From a virus: a stretch of DNA of 29,822 nt. Under the pieces are notes generated by a model. It worked only from the letters and a program-made list of their open reading frames with translations. It ran no database searches and was not told where the DNA came from. Made by a program: the position numbers and the translations under genes. Shown piece after piece: positions 7,578-14,563 of the stretch (position 1 is the stretch's first letter; each line of letters begins with the position of its first letter). Location: the IMG/VR virus record IMGVR_UViG_3300035184_001004, positions 1-29,822 of that record; one strand, given 5' to 3'.

Positions 7578-7999
7578 AGTGGTATACGTTGACACCTAAA
7601 TCCAAGTACGGTATTAATGAAATTCAGTATTTTAAAAATGCTGAAGAAATAATGTTTAAAATTGATACTAATTGGAAGAACGGAACCATGAGCGCAGCAA
7701 TTAATGATGCTATTGATGTTGCCGATATTGACACTACTGAAACCATCGAATTGTACAGTAAGTTTGAGGAAGCATATATAGATGTCGTATTTGATGGAAC
7801 TGATGAATACACGTTTATTGATACTAAGACACTAGAAGTACTTACCTCTACTGATGCCCATTTGAAATTTATTGAGGGCTATGAAGATGATGGAGTGGAC
7901 TTTTTATATGAACAGGGTTACGATAATGAACTTGATCCTGAAGTCTTCATAACTGGCGGGTTTACATTGGATGAGGGACATAGCTCATATGAGTTTTGA
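7574..7999 (+). CDS. Acidic hypothetical protein (141 residues)
   Basis: 141 residues, overlapping the stop of the previous gene by 4 bases (ATGA). The protein is strongly acidic, especially in its second half (EGYEDDGVDF, DNELDPEVF), which recalls DNA-mimic or clamp-interacting phage proteins, though this is only a composition argument. No recognised motif. The next gene begins inside its last codons. Likely a replication-operon accessory protein. Confidence 0.6.
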   Translation: MKWYTLTPKSKYGINEIQYFKNAEEIMFKIDTNWKNGTMSAAINDAIDVADIDTTETIELYSKFEEAYIDVVFDGTDEYTFIDTKTLEVLTSTDAHLKFIEGYEDDGVDFLYEQGYDNELDPEVFITGGFTLDEGHSSYEF

Positions 8000-8663
8000 A
8001 TGCCACCACTGTAAAAAAGCATTCAAGCGTGAAAAAACGCTAATGGTACATCTATGTGAACAAAAGCGTAGGTGGATTAATCGTGATGCAAAGTATGTGC
8101 GCCTTGGCTTTCTGGCATATAACCGATTTTATATCCTGACGCAAGGTTCAAAAAAAGATAAGACATATGATCACTTTTGTAAGAGTAGTTATTACACCGC
8201 ATTCACCAAGTTTGGCAGGCATATACTTGAAATAAATGCAATTGATCCTGAGAAATTTGTTGACTTTGTTATCAATAATAGTGTAAAATTAGATAAGTGG
8301 TGTAGCGACTCAGTTTACGAGACATACATCAGAGAACTAAATAAAAAAGAGACGGCTGAACGTGCAGTTGAACGTGGCATACTTTTGATGCAGCAATGGA
8401 GCAGAGAAAATGATAGACCGTATAATGTATTCTTTAGGGAGATTAGTAAGCCGCGTCTTATACATTGGATTAAGTCCGGACGTATTAGCCCTTGGATTAT
8501 TTTTAATTGCGATACTGGCAGCACAGCAATTAGTGAATTAACCGACCAAGAACAAAGTATGATAATGGAATATCTAGAACCGACATTTTGGCAACGTAAG
8601 TTTGCAACACGTAAAGCAGACATTGAATTTGTACAAATGGTATTAAAGGAAGCAGGAATATGA
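7989..8663 (+). CDS. Zinc-finger protein, possible gp59-like helicase loader
   Basis: 224 residues from the ATG at 7989 (GAGGGA upstream); a frame starting at 7971 is also possible. The N-terminus has a CCHC metal site: C5, C8, H21, C23. The rest is helical and follows the layout of T4 gp59, which loads the gp41 helicase: a region with VDFVINNSVKLDKW and YETYIREL, then RPYNVFF, then a conserved-looking IKSGRISPWIIFNCD that lines up with the LLQSNIISFETFILLD region of gp59. The gp59 identity is inferred by eye. T4 gp59 has no zinc finger, so if correct this is a variant form. Overlaps both neighbours. Confidence 0.5.
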   Translation: MSFECHHCKKAFKREKTLMVHLCEQKRRWINRDAKYVRLGFLAYNRFYILTQGSKKDKTYDHFCKSSYYTAFTKFGRHILEINAIDPEKFVDFVINNSVKLDKWCSDSVYETYIRELNKKETAERAVERGILLMQQWSRENDRPYNVFFREISKPRLIHWIKSGRISPWIIFNCDTGSTAISELTDQEQSMIMEYLEPTFWQRKFATRKADIEFVQMVLKEAGI

Positions 8664-8866
8664 GTACTATTAAAGCGACTAGTAGAAGAACTGATTGGAA
8701 AACAACAGTAATTGAAGATCCCGAAACTGGAGAATTATTAATTGATATTCCAGAATCAATGTTACTAACTTTGGGATGGGATGAAGGTACTATACTGGAA
8801 TGGAGTGAAGATGCTGATGGCATTTGGAACTTAAAGAAGGTAGCATCAGAGAAGGAAAGTAAATGA
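8660..8866 (+). CDS. AbrB/MazE-like small DNA-binding protein
   Basis: 68 residues, start overlapping the previous stop (ATGA). The segment from about 27 to 60, LIDIPESMLLTLGWDEGTIL followed by EW and a short strand, has the pattern of the swapped-hairpin AbrB/MazE fold (a hydrophobic strand, Pro, helix ending in LGW, then EGT and a closing strand). Members bind DNA as dimers or act as antitoxins. No toxin gene is adjacent, so a small transcription regulator or accessory protein is more likely. Confidence 0.6.
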   Translation: MSTIKATSRRTDWKTTVIEDPETGELLIDIPESMLLTLGWDEGTILEWSEDADGIWNLKKVASEKESK

Positions 8867-9360
8867 ACCTAATTTCGTATAATTGGACACAAACTAATAC
8901 CGCAATTCAAGATATTGCAATGTCTATGTACAAAGACAAGTGGCGCCCAGATTATATTGTGGGCATTACACGGGGTGGTTTAGTACCAGCCGTATTGTTA
9001 TCACATATGGTAGATATTCCTATGCATACATTATGTGTTCAACTTGGGACTGATGGACTAGAGGAAAACACGGAGAGTAATTGCTGGATGGCGGAAGATG
9101 CATTTGGATATGAAAAAGAAGCAAAGAATATTCTAATTATCGATGATATCAATCGTGGCGGGGATGCCATGGCATGGATTATGAAAGATTGGCAAGCATC
9201 TTGTCTTCCAACCAGCGAAAACTGGGATCAAGTTTGGCACAACAATGTCCGCTTTGCATCATTACTGAGTAATCCTAACTCTATTGTCGATACAGATTAT
9301 TTCAGTGTCGAATTCGATGATGAATTAAAGCAGTGGATTCAATTTCCGTGGGAGACATAA
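8863..9360 (+). CDS. Phosphoribosyltransferase (purine type)
   Basis: A 165-residue type I phosphoribosyltransferase. The 5-phosphoribosyl-1-pyrophosphate loop is NILIIDDINRGGD (about 89-101), with the two acidic residues followed by the small-residue loop, and the N-terminal GITRGGLVPAVLLS (34-47) is the pyrophosphate-binding loop of xanthine/guanine phosphoribosyltransferases. It likely salvages a purine base to its nucleotide, supporting nucleotide supply during infection. The substrate cannot be read from the sequence. Coupled by ATGA to the gene before it; the next gene starts 2 bases after its stop. Confidence 0.85.
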   Translation: MNLISYNWTQTNTAIQDIAMSMYKDKWRPDYIVGITRGGLVPAVLLSHMVDIPMHTLCVQLGTDGLEENTESNCWMAEDAFGYEKEAKNILIIDDINRGGDAMAWIMKDWQASCLPTSENWDQVWHNNVRFASLLSNPNSIVDTDYFSVEFDDELKQWIQFPWET

Positions 9361-9361
9361 A

Positions 9362-9724
9362 ATGTATTCGGACGAAGATACATATTCATTCGACGAAATT
9401 AGTTGTAGTAGTTTAACTTCTAGTTCTTCTAAATCGTTGATTGATACATTAACGGTCGATAGTATTGACTTAGATTTGTTCGGAGATATGACACTTCATG
9501 GTGCTGACAACTCGACAACTATTTACGAGGATATCACATTTAATGTAGACGGCAGTAAAAGAAGTATATCTGAACTATTTAATAGCGTTGATGCAATTCA
9601 AAAGCGTTTAAGTATTTTATCTCCTAATCCCGAATTACTAGAGAAATATGAATTACTACAAAGTTTGTATGAACAATACAGAGCAGCAGAAGCAATACTG
9701 TGCGGAGATGATCCGGAAGAATGA
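9362..9724 (+). CDS. Conserved phage hypothetical protein (120 residues)
   Basis: 120 residues with a Ser-rich, acidic N-terminal third (SCSSLTSSSSKS) and a helical C-terminus (LLEKYELLQSLYEQYRAAEA) that is probably a coiled coil. Similar C-terminal helices occur in small proteins of aquatic T4-like phages, without known role. The stop overlaps the next start (ATGATG). No catalytic motif. Confidence 0.6.
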   Translation: MYSDEDTYSFDEISCSSLTSSSSKSLIDTLTVDSIDLDLFGDMTLHGADNSTTIYEDITFNVDGSKRSISELFNSVDAIQKRLSILSPNPELLEKYELLQSLYEQYRAAEAILCGDDPEE

Positions 9725-10032
9725 TGGCTTCTTTAATACCTCGTAATAACAAAACTAGAGATTTGTTGGACCGTCTGCGTAAGATTGAAGGCAAAGCCCG
9801 CAATCGCCGTAAATTCTTTAGTGACTTTGAAAATAAAGAATTTATGTCCTGGACCTCTGTTAGTAAAGATAATATTAAATTTGATAACGAAGTTGTTCCA
9901 GGATCAGGAGCATTGACCGAACTAATAGATTGGTGCAATGATAACTGCGATGGGAATTATGTAGCACACCGAGGGTCTCTGTATTTCAATAATGATAATG
10001 ATGCTGCTCTATTTGTAATGGTATGGAAATAA
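9721..10032 (+). CDS. Hypothetical protein (103 residues)
   Basis: 103 residues, or 102 if the second of two adjacent ATG codons is used. The N-terminal third is basic (NNKTRDLLDRLRKIEGKARNRR spans it), which could bind nucleic acid, and the rest contains LTELIDWCNDNC followed by a short aromatic strand and LFVMVWK at the end. No family recognised. Coupled to both neighbours by overlapping start and stop codons. Confidence 0.6.
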   Translation: MMASLIPRNNKTRDLLDRLRKIEGKARNRRKFFSDFENKEFMSWTSVSKDNIKFDNEVVPGSGALTELIDWCNDNCDGNYVAHRGSLYFNNDNDAALFVMVWK

Positions 10033-10616
10033 TGAATCAAACAGATATTGATATTGATGTGTTAGATAGAGATTTTGCTCTATCAATCATAACGCATATT
10101 CCTGCATCTATATACAAAGATGGAATTTATCGTAAACATAATAGTGGAGTATATGTCCATCGCATACCACATGATCCTATTAGTGGCCTTGCTAGCATTG
10201 AATATAAAGAATCTGAGCAACGTGGGTACTTCAAATTAGATTTTCTTAATAATAGTCTTTATACTGGTATAAGAGACGAGGAACATTTGGTAGCACTTAT
10301 GACACAGGAGCCAGAATGGAGTTTACTGCAACATCAAGAGGTTGTTAGTAACCTTCACCATATTCATAATCATATTGATGTATTGCATGTATTACAACCA
10401 AGTTCTATAGTTGAGTTAGCCGAAGTTTTAGCTATCATTCGCCCCGCAAAGCGTTATTTGTTAAATGAATCAAGAGAACTTATTAAGAAAGAAGTTTGGA
10501 CGAAACCATCAGATGATCTGTATTACTTTAAGAAAGCACATGCTATTTCCTATGCTGTAAGTATTGTAGTACAGCTTAATCTAATTTGCGAACAAGTTGT
10601 ATCGACCGTCGCTTAA
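10032..10616 (+). CDS. Miniature DNA polymerase III alpha (DnaE)-like protein
   Basis: 194 residues (an ATG at 10023 would add 3). The order of short motifs follows the palm and fingers of bacterial DnaE: DIDIDVLDR (5-13, compare PDFDVDF with its catalytic aspartates), a KHNSGVYVHRIP segment (35-46, compare the HAAGVVI region), YFKLDFLN (66-73, compare KFDFLGL with the third catalytic aspartate, here D70), LQPSSIVELAEVLAIIRPAKR (in two parts, about 121-141, compare the PSSIEDIIALVALYRPGP region), and FKKAHAISYA (166-175, compare FNKSHAAAYA). All three catalytic aspartates appear kept, but the protein is about a sixth the length of DnaE. It may be a degenerate or repurposed polymerase core. 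Start chosen by TAATG coupling. Confidence 0.65.
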   Translation: MNQTDIDIDVLDRDFALSIITHIPASIYKDGIYRKHNSGVYVHRIPHDPISGLASIEYKESEQRGYFKLDFLNNSLYTGIRDEEHLVALMTQEPEWSLLQHQEVVSNLHHIHNHIDVLHVLQPSSIVELAEVLAIIRPAKRYLLNESRELIKKEVWTKPSDDLYYFKKAHAISYAVSIVVQLNLICEQVVSTVA

Positions 10617-10965
10617 TACGTTTCTGTACGATATTATTTAAGCTTGTTTCCGGACCCCATAGAATTTCAACGTCCTTTGAATTCATATTTAATATCCATG
10701 GTCTGAATTCACGTATCTGTGATCCCAAAAATAAATTAATTGGTATAAGGCGATTAGATTCCCACCACCATTGTTCTCCCAATTCAATAAAATGTTTGCG
10801 CAATTCTGGTGTTGGGATAGATTCAAAATTATACATTGAACTAATTACGCTATCTGTATTGATAACGATTCCAAGATATTCTTTGAAATTATCCTTTTTG
10901 CCATAGCGTACATAAGAGAAGAACGGATAGTTCTCCTGCATCCATTTTATCTTTTCATCATCCAT
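10576..10965 (-). CDS. Hypothetical protein on the minus strand (129 residues)
   Basis: The only convincing minus-strand gene of the window, 129 residues from the ATG at 10965. The chosen start follows a CATAAATA box by 5 bases, a late-promoter-like arrangement that mirrors the diverging gene at 11016; a longer frame from 11013 would run through that box. The protein is rich in aromatic residues (EQWWWESNRLIPINLFLG, FRPWILNM). No family recognised. Its 3' end overlaps the DnaE-like gene by 41 bases tail to tail, with no terminator between. Confidence 0.7.
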   Translation of the reverse strand: MDDEKIKWMQENYPFFSYVRYGKKDNFKEYLGIVINTDSVISSMYNFESIPTPELRKHFIELGEQWWWESNRLIPINLFLGSQIREFRPWILNMNSKDVEILWGPETSLNNIVQKRIKRRSIQLVRKLD

Positions 10966-10970
10966 ACTTA

Positions 10971-10978
10971 TATTTATG
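10971..10978 (-). promoter_or_regulatory. Late-promoter-like box CATAAATA on the minus strand
   Basis: CATAAATA on the minus strand, one base from the GATAAATA box used elsewhere and two strand-opposed copies within 40 bases. It lies 5 bases before the minus-strand ATG, with no ribosome site between, so a short or leaderless late transcript is possible. Confidence 0.45.
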
Positions 10979-11002
10979 CATATTAAAAAGTAGTCCCTGA
11001 AA

Positions 11003-11010
11003 GATAAATA
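11003..11010 (+). promoter_or_regulatory. Late promoter GATAAATA for the baseplate-like gene
   Basis: GATAAATAC, matching the nine other late boxes on the plus strand, sits 5 bases before the ATG at 11016. No ribosome site separates them, so the mRNA would start at or next to the start codon. Confidence 0.7.
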
Positions 11011-11015
11011 CATAT

Positions 11016-11816
11016 ATGATTAATGTAAATGTATTTCAGTATAATAGAGAAATAGAGGTAGTGTGCTTGGATGAGACCGGCACTGCCACAATGACACGCT
11101 ACCTAGGGAATATGCCAATGTATGATGGACACCACAAATTACACAAGGGTATTGATAATACTCTCCGATTTAATATTAAAGATACGGATAGAAAACCTAT
11201 CGATCTAACCGGAAAAACTATCATCTGGAAGATGTATGACAGAGATAGTCGCGAAAACGTACTATTTAGATATGCAGATATTACTAACGCAGTTAAAGGG
11301 ATGTGTTCTCTTGTAGTTACATCGGCAGATACTGTTATGCTACCCGAAGGTTTTTATAGTTTTGCAATGTACACCGTTGAGAATGGGGTAGAGCAAATTA
11401 TCTACACTGACACATATGATAATGCCAAGGGCACTATGGAAGTAATTGACGATATTTACCCAGAGTTTGAAGATTCACAAGAAACTGATATCTTTTATTT
11501 TGAGAATGATTCATATACCACAACATCGTTTGATGGGTCTGGTAATACGGTTAAATCTAAGTCATTGCATACTCTTGCATTATATTTTGATGAATTTACA
11601 GGCATCGTAAATATTCAAGGTGATTTGTCAGTACAAGCATCTGCAAATGATAATGATTGGTTTGACTTAACACCCGCACTATTTTATGATAGTGATTTGG
11701 TTATTAATAATGAAACTGGTATTCAAGGTTATGTAGTTAGAGCAAATGTTAACTGGATAAGAGTTAGATACACTGCAACTAGCGGGTCAATTACAAAAGT
11801 ATTGTTGAGAAATTAA
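11016..11816 (+). CDS. Probable virion protein with BppU-like N-terminal domain
   Basis: 266 residues. The N-terminal half (about 45-150) contains TLRFNIKDTDRKPIDLTGKT (trimmed) followed by beta strands and YPEGFYSF-like turns, the pattern of the N-terminal domain of phage upper baseplate proteins (BppU/DUF2479). The C-terminal half looks like a beta-sandwich, with LSVQASANDNDWFDL and a closing WIRVRYTATSGSITKV. Such proteins usually lie in the baseplate or tail fibres. It stands apart from the other structural genes, inside the replication region, under its own late promoter. Followed by a noncoding unit at 11841. Confidence 0.65.
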   Translation: MINVNVFQYNREIEVVCLDETGTATMTRYLGNMPMYDGHHKLHKGIDNTLRFNIKDTDRKPIDLTGKTIIWKMYDRDSRENVLFRYADITNAVKGMCSLVVTSADTVMLPEGFYSFAMYTVENGVEQIIYTDTYDNAKGTMEVIDDIYPEFEDSQETDIFYFENDSYTTTSFDGSGNTVKSKSLHTLALYFDEFTGIVNIQGDLSVQASANDNDWFDLTPALFYDSDLVINNETGIQGYVVRANVNWIRVRYTATSGSITKVLLRN

Positions 11817-11840
11817 AATAAATTTATTTTAAAATACCAC

Positions 11841-11869
11841 TTGACAAATAGGTCAAGAAGCACTATATT
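11841..11869 (+). promoter_or_regulatory. Sigma70-type promoter of the candidate small RNA
   Basis: TTGACA (11841-11846), 17-base spacer, TATATT (11864-11869); start expected near 11876. The promoter is as strong by eye as that of metK, yet the transcript holds no reading frame longer than 9 codons. Confidence 0.85.
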
Positions 11870-11875
11870 ATATAC

Positions 11876-12052
11876 ACGACATGGGAACAACCTGAACACA
11901 AGGCAGTTCATCCGAAGGCACTCGATATGATCCTTTTAAAAATATATATTTAACAAAACGTAACTTGACTAGTAGACACTGAGTTTATTCTGCTAGGCGA
12001 TATAGTAAATTTTTAAAGCACCCTCTGTTATTAATTTAGCAGAGGGTTTTTT
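11876..12052 (+). ncRNA. Candidate small noncoding RNA of about 177 nt
   Basis: Bounded by a near-consensus promoter and a strong intrinsic terminator, with only 4- and 8-codon frames inside. Three hairpins are visible: TGAAC/GTTCA (11893-11897 with 11906-11910), CTAGTAGA/TCTGCTAG (11969-11976 with 11989-11996, one G-U pair), and the terminator stem. It does not fold as a tRNA and matches no RNA family I can recognise. It could act on host or phage mRNA, or bind a protein. No riboswitch-like link to the next gene is likely because termination and a new promoter come before it. Confidence 0.6.
12018..12052 (+). terminator. Intrinsic terminator of the small RNA unit
   Basis: ACCCTCTG (12020-12027) pairs perfectly with CAGAGGGT (12040-12047) around a 12-base loop, followed by a T run to 12052. 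Confidence 0.88.
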
Positions 12053-12074
12053 ATAATAATTATAATATTAGTAC

Positions 12075-12103
12075 TTGACATTCTAAACGAATCATTATAT
12101 AAA
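12075..12103 (+). promoter_or_regulatory. Sigma70-type promoter with CGAATCA spacer element (copy 4)
   Basis: TTGACA (12075-12080), 17-base spacer with CGAATCA at positions 8-14 (12088-12094), TATAAA (12098-12103), then GTATA. It drives the DUF262-HNH gene with a leader of about 30 bases and an AGGAG ribosome site. This copy is over 8 kb from the other three. Confidence 0.85.
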
Positions 12104-12140
12104 GTATGTATAAGTTGATTAATCTAGGAGTTAATACAGT

Positions 12141-13505
12141 ATGAAAACGATGAAATCATTAGTATACACTACGGAAACAGAAACAGTGTGTGACTTTGTT
12201 GGTAGAGTTGATATAGATGCAGATCCAGCACACCAACGCCCGCAAATACAAGATAATAGTAAACGTGTGGGCATTATCGAAGCAATGCTGGCTGGAATAG
12301 ATATCGGCGAGATTAAGTTGAATCAAAACTCAGAGGACCCAGACCAAGTAGAATTAGAAGTAATTGACGGTTCAAATAGATTGCGTTCTATTAAACAGTT
12401 TTGTGCGGATGAGTTTTCTATTTCTGAAAAGAACTTTTCAGAGTTATCTGGCGAAGTACAAGATGTATTTCTAAATTATCCTCTTAGGTATATAGTTTAC
12501 GACAATTTGTCGCCACGAGATAAAGCATATCAGTTTCAAGCAACCAATAAAACAACTGATGTATGTCACCAAGAAAAATTGAATTCATATGGTGTTGATT
12601 TGTTAGCATCTTTGGTACGAGAATGTGTTCGTACTGTAGTAGGCACAGACTCTGTTCCAGAAGCATTGTTTGCATCTACTCCTAACAAAAAAGGAGATAA
12701 GAGAAATTTCAGATTTTTTCAGGGTGATAATAACCGATTAAAAATGGAAGATGATGTGGCTCGTATTGCCTATCTTTGTAATGTAGATGAAGGTCTAGTT
12801 GGACACGACGATAAAAAGATGGAAAAATTCTATGACACTCATGGTCTTAATGAGAAAGAAATCAAATCGCTTCACAAGAAAATGAAAAAGGTATTCACGT
12901 TTGTTATGAAAAACGCAAATGCAAGAATGGAAAGCCATCTGAAAGCAGGATTAAGTCGTTTAGAATTTAGAGCCTTATATCGTTTATATTTTCATTTGAC
13001 AGAAAAGTATGGCAGTTTTCATGTTGAAGACTATGCTGGGTTCTTTATAGCATTTAAGCAAGGTCATGATGCTTTCGCTAGTACTATGCCCACACGAACA
13101 GAAAAAGTGATTGATAAAAATGGTGTAGAAAAACTAGAATCTCAAGTATATACCAAAGCATTAGGAAGCCACGAAAAATCCTGTGAGATTGCAGTCACAT
13201 ACTTACTAGAAGAGTTTGACGTAGAAAAGTATATGATTAATTTAGATAACAAAAGAGTATATACACGCGATGAACAAGAGACACAACTTCAACGCCAGGA
13301 TTTCAAATGCTGGGTCGATGGCAAACCATTGACAATGAATGAGGCAGAAGGTGGTCATATCATTGCTCACATTAAAGGTGGCAATTCTGATGCTGATAAC
13401 TTTCGCATGATGCGAAAGATTCATAACCGGAAGATGGGCAAAAAGAATGCCAGAGAATACAAAGAAAAGTTCTTAGCAGAACAAAAAACGCTACTACCTG
13501 CATGA
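12141..13505 (+). CDS. DUF262 (ParB-like)-HNH endonuclease protein
   Basis: 454 residues. The N-terminal part (about 20-90) has the DUF262 pattern: a HQRP motif in place of the usual QR-type strand (31-34) and VIDGSNRLRSI (74-84), the nucleotide-handling DGxxR motif. The C-terminal 60 residues carry an HNH nuclease: GGHIIAHIKGG (H406, H410), DNF (N420) and KIHNRK (H428). DUF262 plus a nuclease is the architecture of GmrSD/BrxU-type modification-dependent restriction enzymes. In a phage it might cleave host or competitor DNA, or act as a mobile endonuclease; its own promoter argues for early, separate expression. Only one zinc-type cysteine is visible near the HNH, so the metal site may be reduced. 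Confidence 0.8.
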   Translation: MKTMKSLVYTTETETVCDFVGRVDIDADPAHQRPQIQDNSKRVGIIEAMLAGIDIGEIKLNQNSEDPDQVELEVIDGSNRLRSIKQFCADEFSISEKNFSELSGEVQDVFLNYPLRYIVYDNLSPRDKAYQFQATNKTTDVCHQEKLNSYGVDLLASLVRECVRTVVGTDSVPEALFASTPNKKGDKRNFRFFQGDNNRLKMEDDVARIAYLCNVDEGLVGHDDKKMEKFYDTHGLNEKEIKSLHKKMKKVFTFVMKNANARMESHLKAGLSRLEFRALYRLYFHLTEKYGSFHVEDYAGFFIAFKQGHDAFASTMPTRTEKVIDKNGVEKLESQVYTKALGSHEKSCEIAVTYLLEEFDVEKYMINLDNKRVYTRDEQETQLQRQDFKCWVDGKPLTMNEAEGGHIIAHIKGGNSDADNFRMMRKIHNRKMGKKNAREYKEKFLAEQKTLLPA

Positions 13506-13514
13506 TCAATATGG

Positions 13515-13543
13515 TTGACAAGTATTAACAAATCTGATATAGT
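13515..13543 (+). promoter_or_regulatory. Promoter placed for leaderless primase mRNA
   Basis: TTGACA (13515-13520), 17-base spacer, TATAGT (13538-13543), then 6 bases to the ATG at 13550. The expected start base is the A of the ATG, as for uvsW and the helicase. Confidence 0.75.
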
Positions 13544-13549
13544 ATAAAG

Positions 13550-14551
13550 ATGAATTTACAACAAGTAATATATTCCAGTCTACCACAGCCGCAACGTGCG
13601 AGTTCTGGTGGCTGGATGTCATTCAACTGTCCGTGTTGTATTGATAATGGTGAACCTCGTAGAGATACTAGAATGCGCGGTGGTGTTAGGCATGATGCAG
13701 AGAGTATTTCGTATCACTGTTTCAATTGTGGGTTTACTGCATCACATAAAAATGGCAGAGTGATAAACAAGAAGATGATACTACTAATGCGCAATCTCGG
13801 TATTAGTGACAGTGATATTAAGCGTATTCAATTGGACGCAATTAGAGAGAAAGAATTAGCCGACGGACCTACATTGTTCATTAGTAAAACGCAAACTACT
13901 AGAATTCCTAGTTTTAAAGATTGTGAACTACCACCCGGCAGTGAATTACTGGATGATATATTACAAACTGATAACCCAGCCACTCGCGCTATTATGGGTG
14001 CTAAATATCTTATTGACAGAGGGTTGTTTGATCATGTAGAACACATGTATTGGAGTCCTGATATAAAATTTAGACAGCGAGTAATTTTGCCTTTCTTTCA
14101 AGGTGAACGTATTGTAGGATACAGTGCTAGAGATTTCACTGGCAATCTTGAAGCAAAATATATGATGAAGACTCCAAAAGATTTTGTGTACAATATAGAT
14201 GCTATAAATCGTAAGCGTAAATATCTTATTGTGACTGAGGGTGTACTGGATGCAGCAGCATTAGATGGTGTTGCTATTATGAGTAACGAAGCAAGTCAAA
14301 ATCAAATTGATTATATCAATATGTTTAAAGGTGAAATTATTGTAAGTCCTGATAGAGATAAACCAGGCGAGAAGTTAATTAAACAAGCCATTGAAAATGG
14401 ATGGAGTGTTAGTTTCCCACGATGGGAAGATGATATTAAAGATGCCGCCGATTCTGTGCAGCGATACGGAAAGTTATATACATTGAAAAGTGTTATTAGC
14501 GGTAGCATAAGTAATAGTACAAAAATAAATGTAAAAATGAGATTAGGATAA
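13550..14551 (+). CDS. DNA primase, T4 gp61 type
   Basis: 333 residues, near the 342 of T4 gp61, which makes RNA primers at the fork with the gp41 helicase. An N-terminal zinc ribbon has FNCPCC (C27, C30) and HCFNC (C57, C60). The TOPRIM domain follows with IVTEGVLDAAAL (E230) and VSPDRDKPG (D268, D270), the metal-binding acidic residues of primases. No ribosome site precedes the ATG, and the promoter spacing predicts a leaderless mRNA; a start at M23 would lie only three residues before the zinc ribbon. The protease gene follows 12 bases after the stop. Confidence 0.9.
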   Translation: MNLQQVIYSSLPQPQRASSGGWMSFNCPCCIDNGEPRRDTRMRGGVRHDAESISYHCFNCGFTASHKNGRVINKKMILLMRNLGISDSDIKRIQLDAIREKELADGPTLFISKTQTTRIPSFKDCELPPGSELLDDILQTDNPATRAIMGAKYLIDRGLFDHVEHMYWSPDIKFRQRVILPFFQGERIVGYSARDFTGNLEAKYMMKTPKDFVYNIDAINRKRKYLIVTEGVLDAAALDGVAIMSNEASQNQIDYINMFKGEIIVSPDRDKPGEKLIKQAIENGWSVSFPRWEDDIKDAADSVQRYGKLYTLKSVISGSISNSTKINVKMRLG

Positions 14552-14563
14552 AGGAATATAATA

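Noticed and set aside
11876-12017. tRNA in the noncoding unit
   Set aside because: No acceptor stem with a T-arm GTTCGA-type sequence or anticodon arm at correct spacing.
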